From Rhodococcoides corynebacterioides NBRC 14404 (GTDB lineage: Bacteria > Actinomycetota > Actinomycetes > Mycobacteriales > Mycobacteriaceae), in NCBI RefSeq assembly GCF_001894765.1, contig NZ_BCWV01000005.1:248001-312000 (forward strand): DNA of 64,000 bases. The letters are read 5' to 3'. Position numbers and translations under genes: made by a program. Position 1 is the first letter of the stretch, and every line of letters begins with the position of its first letter. The notes beneath the pieces are model-generated. The model was not told the origin of the DNA, did no database searches, and saw nothing but the letters and a program-made list of their open reading frames with translations. Below, piece by piece: positions 29,589 through 38,843 of the stretch.

Positions 29589-31041
29589 ACACCCGGGGCG
29601 TCGGGCCCGAACGGTCCACCGCCGTCGTCGACGCACCCACGATGAGCAGGCACCGCATGTCGATCGTCTCGGGATCGAGGTCGACGAGGTCGACCACCGT
29701 CACCGACTCCTCGGGACCGGAGACGTCGCGGCCGACGATCACCGGCGTCGCCGGATCCCGGTACTCGAGCGCGATGTCCTTCAGCGCCGCGACCTGGTGC
29801 CGACGCGTGCGAGACGCGGGGTTGTAGATCGCCACGGCCATGTCCGCGGCCACCACCGCGCGCAGACGACGCTCGACGACGTTCCACGGCTTGAGCCGGT
29901 CGGACAGCGAGATGACCGCGTAGTCGTGCCCCAGCGGCGCACCCACCCGGCTGGCGACGGCGTTGGCTGCCGTCACCCCGGGACACACCCGGACGGGGAC
30001 GTGCTGCCATCGCGGTTCGGCCGCCACCTCGAGCACGGCGGCGGCCATCGCGAAGACACCGGGGTCACCCGACGACACGACCACCACGCGCGACCCGCGG
30101 TCGGCCAGGTCGAGCGCCATCTCGGCGCGCTCGGACTCGACGCGGTTGTCGCTGGCGTGCCGACGCTGTCCCGGCCGCGCGGGCACCCGGTCGATGTAGG
30201 TGGTGTACCCGACCAGATCCGTGGCGCGCGCCAGTTCCTCCCGCACCTCCGGCGTCGTCCAGCGCGCGTCGCCCGGACCCAGGCCGACGACGACCACCTC
30301 GCCCGCGGCGGGCGCCTCGGTCGCCGCGTACGACGGGCTGGGGACGACGGCGATGGAGAAGTACGGCACGGCCGACTCGTCGACGTCGGCGAGGGACCCG
30401 ACCCGCTCGCCGTCGGTGCTGGCGCGCTCGACGTACCGCGCCTCGTCCAGTCGTCCCGCATCCGAGAGCGCCTGGCGCACAGCGGGAAAGGTGCGGCCCA
30501 GCTTGAGGATCGCCGCCGAGTCCGTCTCCCGGAGACGACGGGTGAGCTCCGGCACCGGCAGCGTCCCCGGCAGCACGGTGAGCACCTCCTCGCCCTCCAC
30601 CAGGGGCTCGCCGAGCGCGGCGGAGGCGGCGCTGACGCTGGTGACCCCGGGCACGATCTCGGTCTCGTAGCGGTCCGCCAGGCGCACGTGCATGTGCTGG
30701 TACGAGCTGTAGAACAGCGGGTCGCCGGCGGCCAGGAGCGCCACGGACCGACCCGCCGCGAGGTGCACCGCGAGACGCTCCGCGGCCTCGGTGTAGAAGT
30801 CCGCGATGGCGCCGTCGTACCCCAGCGGATGGTCGGTGGTGCCGGTGGTGACCGGGTAGACCAGGTGCTCCTCGATCTGGTCGCCGCGCAGGTACGGCTC
30901 CGCCGTGCGCCGGGCGATGCTGCTGCCGCGGGCGCTGTGGAACGCGACCACGTCCGCCTCGGCGATCACGCGGGCGCCCTTCACCGTGACCAGCTCGGGA
31001 TCGCCCGGGCCGATCCCGACGCCCCACAGCTTGCCGGTCAC
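29548..31041 (-). CDS. cobIJ: Fused precorrin-2 C20- and precorrin-3B C17-methyltransferase CobIJ
   Basis: This 497-aa protein joins two methyltransferases of the aerobic B12 route, as in M. tuberculosis. CobI (about 1-245) begins [19 protein letters not shown] and carries [14 protein letters not shown]. CobJ (about 250-497) begins [17 protein letters not shown], has [14 protein letters not shown] and ends with the conserved [11 protein letters not shown]. CobI adds the C20 methyl to precorrin-2; CobJ adds the C17 methyl during ring contraction. It overlaps cobH upstream by 4 bp and so is probably co-translated with it. Confidence 0.96.
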   Translation of the reverse strand: MTGKLWGVGIGPGDPELVTVKGARVIAEADVVAFHSARGSSIARRTAEPYLRGDQIEEHLVYPVTTGTTDHPLGYDGAIADFYTEAAERLAVHLAAGRSVALLAAGDPLFYSSYQHMHVRLADRYETEIVPGVTSVSAASAALGEPLVEGEEVLTVLPGTLPVPELTRRLRETDSAAILKLGRTFPAVRQALSDAGRLDEARYVERASTDGERVGSLADVDESAVPYFSIAVVPSPSYAATEAPAAGEVVVVGLGPGDARWTTPEVREELARATDLVGYTTYIDRVPARPGQRRHASDNRVESERAEMALDLADRGSRVVVVSSGDPGVFAMAAAVLEVAAEPRWQHVPVRVCPGVTAANAVASRVGAPLGHDYAVISLSDRLKPWNVVERRLRAVVAADMAVAIYNPASRTRRHQVAALKDIALEYRDPATPVIVGRDVSGPEESVTVVDLVDLDPETIDMRCLLIVGASTTAVDRSGPTPRVFTSRRYSTESART

Positions 31042-31664
31042 TCCTGCTCCGTCGCCAGCGCGTTGACGGCGGCCGCCGTGATCGCGCTGCCGCCCCGGCG
31101 CCCGAGCACCACCAGGTGGTCGAGTGCGAGCGCCGACGACACGAGGTCGTCCTTCGATTCGGCCGCGCCGATGAAGCCGACCGGGCCGCCCACCACCGCG
31201 GCGGGCCGTGGCGCACCCGCCTCGAGCAGCTCGAGCAGACGGAACAGCGCGGTGGGCGCGTTCCCGATCGCCACGACGGCGCCGTCGAGCCGGTCGACCC
31301 AGAGATCCACCGCCGCAGCGGTTCTCGTGGTGTTCAGCGCCCGCGCCATCTCCGGAACTCTAGGATCGTTCAGCGTGCAGAGCACCTCGTTGTCCGCCGG
31401 CAACCGCCGCCGCGTGACACCCGCCGCCACCATCGTGGCGTCGCACAGAACCGGTGCCCCGGCCCGCAACGCGGCGCGGCCCTTCGCGACGACGTCGGGC
31501 GTCGACGCGATCGACTGCGCCAGATCGACCTCGCCGCAGGCATGGATCATGCGCACCACGACCTGCGCGACATCGGCCGGAAACGCCGACAGGTCCGCCT
31601 CCGCGCGGATGGTCGCGAACGAGCGCCGGTAGATCTCGTCGCCGTCGCGCACGTAGTCGTACAT
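31038..31664 (-). CDS. cobH: Precorrin-8X methylmutase CobH
   Basis: CobH moves the C11 methyl group to C12, giving hydrogenobyrinate. The 208-aa protein contains the catalytic histidine in [12 protein letters not shown] (His41), the segment [17 protein letters not shown] and [13 protein letters not shown]. It starts at ATG 31664 and shares an operon with cobIJ. A TATCGT box about 8 nt upstream of the start is a plausible -10 element. Confidence 0.95.
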   Translation of the reverse strand: MYDYVRDGDEIYRRSFATIRAEADLSAFPADVAQVVVRMIHACGEVDLAQSIASTPDVVAKGRAALRAGAPVLCDATMVAAGVTRRRLPADNEVLCTLNDPRVPEMARALNTTRTAAAVDLWVDRLDGAVVAIGNAPTALFRLLELLEAGAPRPAAVVGGPVGFIGAAESKDDLVSSALALDHLVVLGRRGGSAITAAAVNALATEQE

Positions 31665-31757
31665 GGGAACCCACGATAGGGAGACGCGTCGTTAACAATG
31701 ACGACGACCCCGACGATGTGACGGTCACCACCCCGTCGACGAATCCCGGGAGCGACC

Positions 31758-32123
31758 ATGACCCACACCGCCCGCCGTGCCACCCTCGCCCTGCTCACCG
31801 TCGGCGCCGCCGCCGGAGCGCTCCTCGCCCCCGGCGTCGCCGCCGCCGCGCCGCTGCGGGGGCCGGACCTGCAGGTGGTGCGCTCGAGTGTCTGCACCGC
31901 CACCGTCACCAACCGCGGCGACGTGACCGCGACGGGTGTGCGGCTGCAGTATGTCGGCATCTTCTTCGCGAACGTGCCCGGCCGGGACATCGCACCCGGG
32001 GCGTCGGACCAGTTCGGCTACATCGACTGCAACATCGCTCCACAGCTTCCGGTCGTCGTCGTCGCCTATGCCGGCAACGGCGAGACGAATCCCTTCGACA
32101 ACCTCGCGCAGGTGAACCCCTGA
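31758..32123 (+). CDS. Small secreted protein, CARDB-like fold
   Basis: The 121-aa product has a clear Sec signal peptide (RRATLALLTVGAAAGALLAP, with cleavage after about residue 31). The mature part is a single beta-rich domain of about 90 residues. The pattern DLQVVRSSVCTATVTNRGD resembles CARDB-type immunoglobulin-like domains. Two cysteines (46 and 91) could form a disulfide. No enzyme motif is seen. It lies alone between cobH (divergent) and cobG (convergent, 7 bp apart). Any link to cobalamin is only positional, and I do not recognise a named family. Confidence 0.75.
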   Translation: MTHTARRATLALLTVGAAAGALLAPGVAAAAPLRGPDLQVVRSSVCTATVTNRGDVTATGVRLQYVGIFFANVPGRDIAPGASDQFGYIDCNIAPQLPVVVVAYAGNGETNPFDNLAQVNP

Positions 32124-32130
32124 CGGGGGC

Positions 32131-33258
32131 CTAGGTACGGCGATAGCCCTCGCCCGTCGCCACGACGTCGGTGACCTCGCCGACGGGTCGGCCGCAGCGA
32201 CGCTCGCACCCCACCCAGTGCTCGCTGCCCGTGCCGATCTCGTCGGCGGCCACCGCCGCGTCGAGGTCGGCGCGGACGTCGGCGCGGGACTTGGCGCAGC
32301 CGGGGGAGCCGACGCACGAGCTCACCCGCGCCCAGGGCGACTCCGCGTCGAAGATCAGGCCCATCGGGGCGAGGACCCGCACCACCTGCTCCGCCGCCCA
32401 CTCGTCGAGATCCACCAGGATCAGCGATCGCCACGGCGTGACGATCACGTCGCGCTCGACGGCGGCGAGGAACTCCGCGGTGCGCGCCGGCAGGACGCCG
32501 TGCGCGACGGTCGCGCCCAGCGCCACCGTCGCGTCGCGCTGGACGAACCAGCCGAGGGGCGCGGTGTCCGCGTGAGCGACGGGCAGGGGCGCCGCGGTGG
32601 CCGTCACGGCCAACCCGGCCAGCACGTCCGCCGCGCCGCCGGGGAGCTCGGCGATACGCCAGTGACCGTCCCGCGCCGCGCGGAACGCCCGCGCCGCCGC
32701 CACCATCACGTCCACCGCCTCGGCACGAGCAACCCGCACCCCGGTGTCCTGCCCGGCGAGGATCAGCGCGAACTCGTCGCCACCCACCGCGTGGACCCCG
32801 ATGTCGGCGCCGAGGCCGGAGACGTCGCCCCGGCCGTCGTCGAGCGAGAACAGGATGCGCCCGGGCAGGTCGGCGAGCTCGGCGTCGGCGAGCAGCGCGT
32901 CGTCGAGATCGCCGACGAGGTCCCGCACGTCCGCGTCCCCGTCGACCCGACCCGACAGGGGAGAGGCCAGGATGTTGCGCACCCGCTCGTGCGTCTCCGA
33001 CGGCAGCAGCCCGGCCTCGGCGAGACGACGCGCGAGCTCGTCGGGATCCGACACCGCCCGCAGTTGCACGTTGCCCCGTGAGGTGAGCACCAGGTCACCG
33101 TCCCCGAGCTCGGTCGCCGCGCCCGCGAGCACGCCCAACTGGGCCGAGGTGATCCGGCCGCCCGGCAGACGCACCCGCGCCAGGGCTCCGTCCGCCGCGA
33201 GGTGGACCTGCAACGCGCCGGGGCAGGCGTCGGGACGGGTGCGGTCGGGCGAGCTCAC
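32131..33258 (-). CDS. cobG: Precorrin-3B synthase CobG
   Basis: CobG uses oxygen to convert precorrin-3A to precorrin-3B, so its presence shows the aerobic route. The 375-aa protein belongs to the nitrite/sulfite reductase-like family. The 4Fe-4S cysteines are visible in SSCVGSPGCAKSRAD and HWVGCERRCGRP near the C-terminus, and LTSRGNVQLRAVSD lies near residue 60. It is transcribed divergently from cobN, and the gap between them holds the cobalamin riboswitch. Confidence 0.94.
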   Translation of the reverse strand: MSSPDRTRPDACPGALQVHLAADGALARVRLPGGRITSAQLGVLAGAATELGDGDLVLTSRGNVQLRAVSDPDELARRLAEAGLLPSETHERVRNILASPLSGRVDGDADVRDLVGDLDDALLADAELADLPGRILFSLDDGRGDVSGLGADIGVHAVGGDEFALILAGQDTGVRVARAEAVDVMVAAARAFRAARDGHWRIAELPGGAADVLAGLAVTATAAPLPVAHADTAPLGWFVQRDATVALGATVAHGVLPARTAEFLAAVERDVIVTPWRSLILVDLDEWAAEQVVRVLAPMGLIFDAESPWARVSSCVGSPGCAKSRADVRADLDAAVAADEIGTGSEHWVGCERRCGRPVGEVTDVVATGEGYRRT

Positions 33259-33291
33259 CGGTCCAGATTACGGACGGGCCCGATCTCGCCG

Positions 33292-33297
33292 TACGAT
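33292..33297 (+). promoter_or_regulatory. -10 box before the cobN riboswitch
   Basis: TACGAT lies just before the riboswitch core, in the right place to start a transcript that contains the whole aptamer. Confidence 0.45.
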
Positions 33298-33300
33298 CAC

Positions 33301-33395
33301 GCCAGGAGCAGCGGGGAAGCCGGTGGGAATCCGGCGCGGTCGCGCCACCGTGACCGGGCGGTACTCGCCCGGAAGTCGGACCTCGGGCTGCTCGC
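33301..33395 (+). promoter_or_regulatory. Cobalamin (B12) riboswitch upstream of cobN
   Basis: The conserved core of the cobalamin aptamer can be read directly: GGGGAAGCCGGTGGGAATCC starting near 33313, then CGCGGTCGCGCCACCGTGA to about 33353. A B12-box-like GAAGTCGGACCTCGGGC follows near 33372-33388. It is on the same strand as cobN and ends about 50 nt before its ATG, so binding of adenosylcobalamin should reduce cobN expression, probably by blocking translation. Exact ends need a covariance model. Confidence 0.88.
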
Positions 33396-33445
33396 CGACA
33401 CACTCTGCCGATGGGGCGCGAACACCCCGAGGAAGGCACCACCGC

Positions 33446-36400
33446 ATGATTCTGCTGCTCTCGACCTCCGACACCGACCTGCTCAGCGCCCGTGCGAGCG
33501 GCGCGGAGTTCCGGTGGGCCAACCCGTCGCGCGTCCTGGTCGACGAGCTCCCCACCATGCTCGAGGGCATCGACCTCGTCGTCGTCCGCATCCTCGGCGG
33601 CCGCCGCATGTGGGAGGCGGGCATCGACGCCGTCCTCGCGTCGGGCCTGCCGGTGGTGATGCTCGGCGGCGAACAGGCCCCGGACGCGGAACTGATGGAA
33701 CTGTCCACCGTGCCCGCCGGCGTGGCCGCCCAGGCACACCAGTATCTCGCCGAGGGCGGTGCCGAGAACCTCCGCCAGCTCGCCTTCTTCCTCTCGGACA
33801 CCGTGCTGCTCACCGGACACGGCTTCGCCGAACCGGCGCACCTGCCGACGTGGGGCCATCTCGATCGACCCGACAGCGACGCCACCGGTCCCACCGTCGC
33901 CGTCCTCTACTACCGCGCCCAGCATCTCGCCGGGAACGTCGGCTACGTCCACGCGCTGTGCGACGCCATCACCGCGCACGGCGCCCGGCCCCTGCCGATC
34001 TACTGCGCCTCGCTGCGCAACGCCGACGCCGATCTGCTGGCGACGCTGCGACGAGCCGACTCGATGGTGGTCACGGTGCTCGCCGCGGGCGGTACCAAGC
34101 CCGCCGGCGCGTCCGCGGGTGGCGACGACGAGGCGTGGGACGTGGCCGAGCTGGCCGCCCTCGACGTCCCGATTCTCCAGGGCCTGTGCCTGACCAGCCC
34201 GCGCGCGACGTGGGAGGCGAACGACGACGGCCTCTCGCCGCTCGACGTCGCCACCCAGGTCGCCGTGCCCGAGTTCGACGGGCGCATCATCACGGTTCCG
34301 TTCTCGTTCAAGGAGTTCGACGACGACGGCCTGAGCACCTACGTCCCGGATCACGAGCGCTGCGCGCGCGTCGCGGGCATCGCCGTGCGGCACGCGCGGC
34401 TGCGGCACATCCCGGCGGCGGACAAGCGCGTCGTCCTCATGCTGTCGGCCTACCCGACCAAGCACGCCCGCATCGGCAACGCCGTCGGGCTCGACACCCC
34501 GGCCTCGGCGATCCGCATGCTGACCCTGATGCGCGAGCACGGATACGACGTGGGCCCCGAGACCGGCGACGACGCCGTGCCGGGACTCGCCGCCCGCGAC
34601 GGCGACGCCCTGATCCACGCCCTCATCGCGGCGGGTGGGCAGGACGCCGACTGGCTGACCGCCGAGCAGCTCGAGGGCAACCCGATCCGTATCTCGGCCG
34701 CGCGCTACCGGCGGTGGTTCGCGACCCTGCCGGACGACCTCCGCGAGGGCGTCGTCGAGCACTGGGGCGAGGCGCCCGGCTCGCTCTACGTCGATCGCAG
34801 CGCCGACCGGGACGGTGAGATCGTCATCGCCGCACTGCAATTCGGCAACGTCGTCCTCATGGTGCAGCCGCCGCGCGGGTTCGGCGAGAACCCCGTCGCG
34901 ATCTACCACGATCCCGATCTGCCCCCGAGCCATCACTACCTCGCCGCCTATCGGTGGCTGGCCGCTCCGGTCGAGGACGGCGGGTTCGGCGCCGACGCAG
35001 TGGTTCACCTGGGCAAGCACGGCAACCTCGAGTGGCTGCCCGGCAAGACGCTCGGCATGTCCGCGTCGTGCGGAACCGACGCCGCGCTCGGCGATCTGCC
35101 GCTGATCTACCCGTTCCTGGTCAACGACCCCGGCGAGGGGACCCAGGCCAAGCGTCGGGCCCACGCCACGCTGGTCGACCACCTCATCCCCCCGATGGCC
35201 CGGGCGGAGAGCTACGGGGACATCACCCGGCTGGAGCAGCTGCTCGACGAGCACTCGAACATCTCCACCCTCGATCCCGCGAAGCTCCCCGCCATCCGTC
35301 AGCAGATCTGGACGCTGATGACGGCGGCGCAGATGCACAAGGACCTCGGCCTCGAGGAGCGGCCCGACGAGGAGGTCTTCGACGACATGCTCCTGCACGT
35401 CGACGGCTGGCTCTGCGAGATCAAGGACGTGCAGATCCGCGACGGCCTGCACGTGCTCGGCGAGGCGCCCCGCGGTGAGGCCGAGGTGGACCTGGTGCTC
35501 GCGATGCTCCGGGCTCGGCAGATGTGGGGCGGCGAGCGCACCGTGCCCGGACTGCGGGAAGCGTTGGGGCTCAGCGAGGACGGCGACGAGGCCCGCACCT
35601 CCGTCGACGCGATCGAGGAGCAGGCACGCGGCCTGGTCGCCGCCCTGGCCCGCGCGGACTGGGCCGAGAGCGCGGTCGACGACATCGCGGCCGGCCTGCC
35701 GGACACCGTCGCGGACATCCTGCGCTTCGCCGCCGTCGAGGTGGTGCCGCGCCTGCGCGCGACCGACCAGGAGGTCGAGCGCGTCCTGCACGCCCTGAAC
35801 GGCGGCTTCGTGCCCGCCGGTCCCAGCGGCTCACCCCTGCGCGGGCTGATCAACGTGCTGCCGACCGGGCGCAACTTCTACTCGGTGGACCCGAAGGCCG
35901 TGCCGTCCCGCCTGGCGTGGGAGACGGGCCAGGCGATGGCGGAATCCCTGGTCGCGCGGTACCTGGCCGACCACGGTGAGTACCCGTCGTCCGTCGGATT
36001 GTCGGTGTGGGGGACCAGCGCGATGCGCACGTCCGGCGACGACGTCGCCGAGGTGTTCGCCCTGCTCGGTGTCGCACCGGTGTGGGACGAGGCGTCGCGC
36101 CGCGTCACCCGCCTCGAGGCGATTCCGCTCGCCGAGCTGGGCCGTCCGCGCATCGACGTCACCGTGCGCATCAGCGGGTTCTTCCGCGACGCCTTCCCGC
36201 ACGTGCTCGCCCTGCTCGACGACGCGGTCCGGCTGGTCGCGGCGCTGGACGAGCCGGCCGAGCAGAACTACGTCCGCGCCCACATGCAGGCGGACCTGGC
36301 CGAGCACGGTGACGAGCGTCGGGCCACCACCCGCATCTTCGGGTCCAAGCCGGGGACCTACGGCGCGGGACTGCTGCAGCTGATCGACAGCAAGAGCTGG

Positions 36401-37048
36401 CGCAGCGACGACGACCTCGCGCAGGTCTACACGACGTGGGGCGGCTTCGCGTACGGGCGCGGCCTGGACGGTGTGCCGGCGGCGGACGACATGCGCGCGT
36501 CGTACCGCCGGATCGCGGTGGCGGCCAAGAACACCGACACCCGCGAGCACGACATCGCCGATTCGGACGACTACTTCCAGTACCACGGCGGCATGGTGGC
36601 CACGGTGCGCGCACTGACCGGATCATCGCCCGAGGCGTACATCGGCGACAGCACCCGCCCCGAGTCCGTGCGTACCCGCACGTTGCACGAGGAGACCTCG
36701 CGTGTGTTCCGCGCCCGCGTGGTCAACCCGCGGTGGATGGAGGCCATGCGGCGCCACGGGTACAAGGGCGCGTTCGAGATGGCCGCCACGGTCGACTACC
36801 TGTTCGGGTACGACGCCACGACGGGCGTCGTGCAGGACTGGATGTACGAGAAGCTCACCGAGAACTACGTGCTCGACGAGACCAACCGCAAGTTCATGGA
36901 AACGTCCAATCCGTGGGCGCTGCACGGTATCTCGGAACGTCTGCTCGAGGCCGTCGAACGCGGCATGTGGGCGGAGCCGGATCCGGCGATGCTCGCCGAT
37001 CTGCGCGCGGCCTACCTCGAGACCGAGGGCGAGCTCGAGGGCAGCTGA
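33446..37048 (+). CDS. cobN: Cobaltochelatase subunit CobN
   Basis: CobN is the large subunit of the ATP-dependent chelatase that inserts cobalt into hydrogenobyrinate a,c-diamide, working with an AAA+ CobS/CobT-type pair that is not in this window. The 1200-aa protein is related to the Mg-chelatase subunit BchH. Family stretches are easily seen: VVHLGKHGNLEWLPGKTLGMS (in part), YPFLVNDPGEGTQAKRRAHA, NLPTGRNFYSVD-like NVLPTGRNFYSVDP, and EYPSSVGLSVWGTSAMRTSG in part. ATG 33446 follows GAGGAAGG. The riboswitch upstream implies control by B12. Confidence 0.95.
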   Translation: MILLLSTSDTDLLSARASGAEFRWANPSRVLVDELPTMLEGIDLVVVRILGGRRMWEAGIDAVLASGLPVVMLGGEQAPDAELMELSTVPAGVAAQAHQYLAEGGAENLRQLAFFLSDTVLLTGHGFAEPAHLPTWGHLDRPDSDATGPTVAVLYYRAQHLAGNVGYVHALCDAITAHGARPLPIYCASLRNADADLLATLRRADSMVVTVLAAGGTKPAGASAGGDDEAWDVAELAALDVPILQGLCLTSPRATWEANDDGLSPLDVATQVAVPEFDGRIITVPFSFKEFDDDGLSTYVPDHERCARVAGIAVRHARLRHIPAADKRVVLMLSAYPTKHARIGNAVGLDTPASAIRMLTLMREHGYDVGPETGDDAVPGLAARDGDALIHALIAAGGQDADWLTAEQLEGNPIRISAARYRRWFATLPDDLREGVVEHWGEAPGSLYVDRSADRDGEIVIAALQFGNVVLMVQPPRGFGENPVAIYHDPDLPPSHHYLAAYRWLAAPVEDGGFGADAVVHLGKHGNLEWLPGKTLGMSASCGTDAALGDLPLIYPFLVNDPGEGTQAKRRAHATLVDHLIPPMARAESYGDITRLEQLLDEHSNISTLDPAKLPAIRQQIWTLMTAAQMHKDLGLEERPDEEVFDDMLLHVDGWLCEIKDVQIRDGLHVLGEAPRGEAEVDLVLAMLRARQMWGGERTVPGLREALGLSEDGDEARTSVDAIEEQARGLVAALARADWAESAVDDIAAGLPDTVADILRFAAVEVVPRLRATDQEVERVLHALNGGFVPAGPSGSPLRGLINVLPTGRNFYSVDPKAVPSRLAWETGQAMAESLVARYLADHGEYPSSVGLSVWGTSAMRTSGDDVAEVFALLGVAPVWDEASRRVTRLEAIPLAELGRPRIDVTVRISGFFRDAFPHVLALLDDAVRLVAALDEPAEQNYVRAHMQADLAEHGDERRATTRIFGSKPGTYGAGLLQLIDSKSWRSDDDLAQVYTTWGGFAYGRGLDGVPAADDMRASYRRIAVAAKNTDTREHDIADSDDYFQYHGGMVATVRALTGSSPEAYIGDSTRPESVRTRTLHEETSRVFRARVVNPRWMEAMRRHGYKGAFEMAATVDYLFGYDATTGVVQDWMYEKLTENYVLDETNRKFMETSNPWALHGISERLLEAVERGMWAEPDPAMLADLRAAYLETEGELEGS

Positions 37049-37053
37049 GCGCC

Positions 37054-37059
37054 TAGTCT
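37054..37059 (+). promoter_or_regulatory. -10 box of a likely leaderless PPOX-gene promoter
   Basis: TAGTCT ends 7 nt before the ATG at 37067, supporting that ATG over the GTG two codons upstream. Confidence 0.5.
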
Positions 37060-37066
37060 GGTGCGC

Positions 37067-37447
37067 ATGACGAACCCCTTCGGCGAGGTCGGTACCGCGA
37101 AGTACGTCCTGTTGACCACGTTCACCAAGGACGGCACCCCGAAGCCGACGCCCATCTGGGCGGCCCTCGACGGCGAGGAGCTGCTCATGTGGACGCAGCG
37201 GGAGTCGTGGAAGGTCAAGCGGATTCGCAACACCCCGCGCGTCACCGTCGCCACGTGCGACCGCAGCGGCAACAACGCCGGCCCCGCGCTCGAGGCCACC
37301 GCGGAGGTGCTCGACGACGCCGGGACCGAGCGCACGCGGAAGGCCATCGCCGCCAAGTACGGCCTGGTGGGCAAGATCGGCGTCACGTTCTCGGCCCTGG
37401 TCAAGGGCAAGTCGAGCACCGTCGGACTGGCCGTGCGCCGCGCCTGA
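37067..37447 (+). CDS. PPOX-class F420-dependent protein (Rv2061c-like)
   Basis: The 126-aa protein is a single split-barrel of the F420/FMN-binding PPOX class. Family stretches are KYVLLTTFTKDGTPKPTPIW near residue 12 and WKVKRIRNTPRVTVATCDR near 45-65. The C-terminal GLVGKIGVTFSALVKGKSS is typical of the Rv2061c-like group. It probably binds a deazaflavin and reduces an unknown small molecule. As in M. tuberculosis, it directly follows cobN. The GTG at 37061 would add two residues. Confidence 0.82.
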   Translation: MTNPFGEVGTAKYVLLTTFTKDGTPKPTPIWAALDGEELLMWTQRESWKVKRIRNTPRVTVATCDRSGNNAGPALEATAEVLDDAGTERTRKAIAAKYGLVGKIGVTFSALVKGKSSTVGLAVRRA

Positions 37448-37451
37448 CCCT

Positions 37452-38843
37452 CTAGCGCGCCGCGCTGACCGACGACATGTGGAAGTCCGGCACGCGCAGG
37501 GGTGGCATCGCGGCGCGGGTGAACCAGTCCGACCACTCCCGCGGCAGCGTGGGAACGGTCGCGCCCGCCTCGGTGGCCCGCCGGAGCAGATCCAGCGGGC
37601 TCTCGTTGAAGCGGAAGTTGTTGACCTCGGCCGTGATCCGCCCGTCCTCGACGAGGTAGACCCCGTCGCGCGTCAGTCCGGTGAGCAGCATCGTCGTCGG
37701 ATCGACCTCGCGGATGTACCAGAGCGTGGTCAGCACCAGGCCACGCTCGGTCCGGGCCACCATCTCGTCGAGGGTGCTGCCGGTGCCGCCGGTCATCACG
37801 AGGTTGTCGCCCGGCACCGTCGGACGGGTGCCGAACTCGGCGGCCGCACTGCGCGGGTAGGCCAGCGCGGAGATCACCCCGTCGTCGATCCACTCGACAC
37901 GCTCGGCGTCGGCGCCGTTGTCGAACACCGACACCGAATCCGACGACGCCTCGGCGACCACGAACGGTGCGTACTCGAGTCCCGGTTCGGCCGGGTCCGA
38001 GTACAGGGAGAGGCCGAGGGAACCGAGCCGCTCGCCGACGCGAGTACCGCCGCCGGGCGCGGACAGGGCCGTGCGGCCCTCCTGCGCTCCGCGTCCGTCC
38101 ATCGACCACATCAGGTCGATCATGAGATCCGCGACGGCCGACGGCGGAAGGATGGTCTCGTAGCGGCCCGCCGGCAGTTCGACCCGCCGGGCGGACCAGT
38201 CCAGGCGCAGGGAGAGCTCCGCCAGCATGCCGTCGACGTCGAGACCGACGAAGTCCCGCGTGTGCGTGCCCACCCACGCGCTGGCACCGTCCAGCAGACC
38301 GCCGCGCTTGCCGTTGATCTCGAACGACCCCGTCGGTTCGACGGTCCGCCGCCGCACGCCGGTCGACGTGCCGAGCCACAGGGTGCGCACGGTGTGTCGG
38401 ACGAAGCCGTAGAGGGCGTCGGCGCCGTCGAACCCCCGCGCGAGACCGGGCACGATCGACTCGAACACCTCGATGCCGCTGCGGGCGGCCACGTCGCCCC
38501 AGCCGGCCTCCGGCTGCTCGCCCGCGATCAGCGGCAGCGCGTCCGACGCCGGGGGAGCGGTGCGGGCGGCGTCCTCGGCGGCCCGGACCACCGCCACTAC
38601 GTCGTCGGGGTCGGCACTGGTCGACGACACGGTGCCCACCCTGGTCGTCTCGCCGTCGCGCACGATGGACACCACCGTCCACGCCCGACTGTCGGCGATG
38701 CCGTTGGTCGTCATGGAGTTGCCGGCCCACCGCAGCGACGATTCGGAGACGTCGGCGACGAGCACGACGGTGTCGCTCACGGTCGCGGCGAGCAGAGCAC
38801 GCTCGACCAGGTCGTGTCCGGCGAGAACCACGGGCGCGCTCAT
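37452..38843 (-). CDS. tldE: TldE/PmbA-family protein
   Basis: TldE is the partner of the metalloprotease TldD; together they form a heterodimer that cleaves unfolded or modified peptides. The 463-aa protein has the TldD/PmbA fold but lacks the HExxxH metal motif, as expected for the TldE subunit. The conserved glycine-rich stretch NLVMTGGTGSTLDEMVART and the C-terminal NNFRFNESPLDLLRRA are visible. Its ATG overlaps the tldD stop by 4 bp, so the two subunits are coupled. Confidence 0.9.
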   Translation of the reverse strand: MSAPVVLAGHDLVERALLAATVSDTVVLVADVSESSLRWAGNSMTTNGIADSRAWTVVSIVRDGETTRVGTVSSTSADPDDVVAVVRAAEDAARTAPPASDALPLIAGEQPEAGWGDVAARSGIEVFESIVPGLARGFDGADALYGFVRHTVRTLWLGTSTGVRRRTVEPTGSFEINGKRGGLLDGASAWVGTHTRDFVGLDVDGMLAELSLRLDWSARRVELPAGRYETILPPSAVADLMIDLMWSMDGRGAQEGRTALSAPGGGTRVGERLGSLGLSLYSDPAEPGLEYAPFVVAEASSDSVSVFDNGADAERVEWIDDGVISALAYPRSAAAEFGTRPTVPGDNLVMTGGTGSTLDEMVARTERGLVLTTLWYIREVDPTTMLLTGLTRDGVYLVEDGRITAEVNNFRFNESPLDLLRRATEAGATVPTLPREWSDWFTRAAMPPLRVPDFHMSSVSAAR

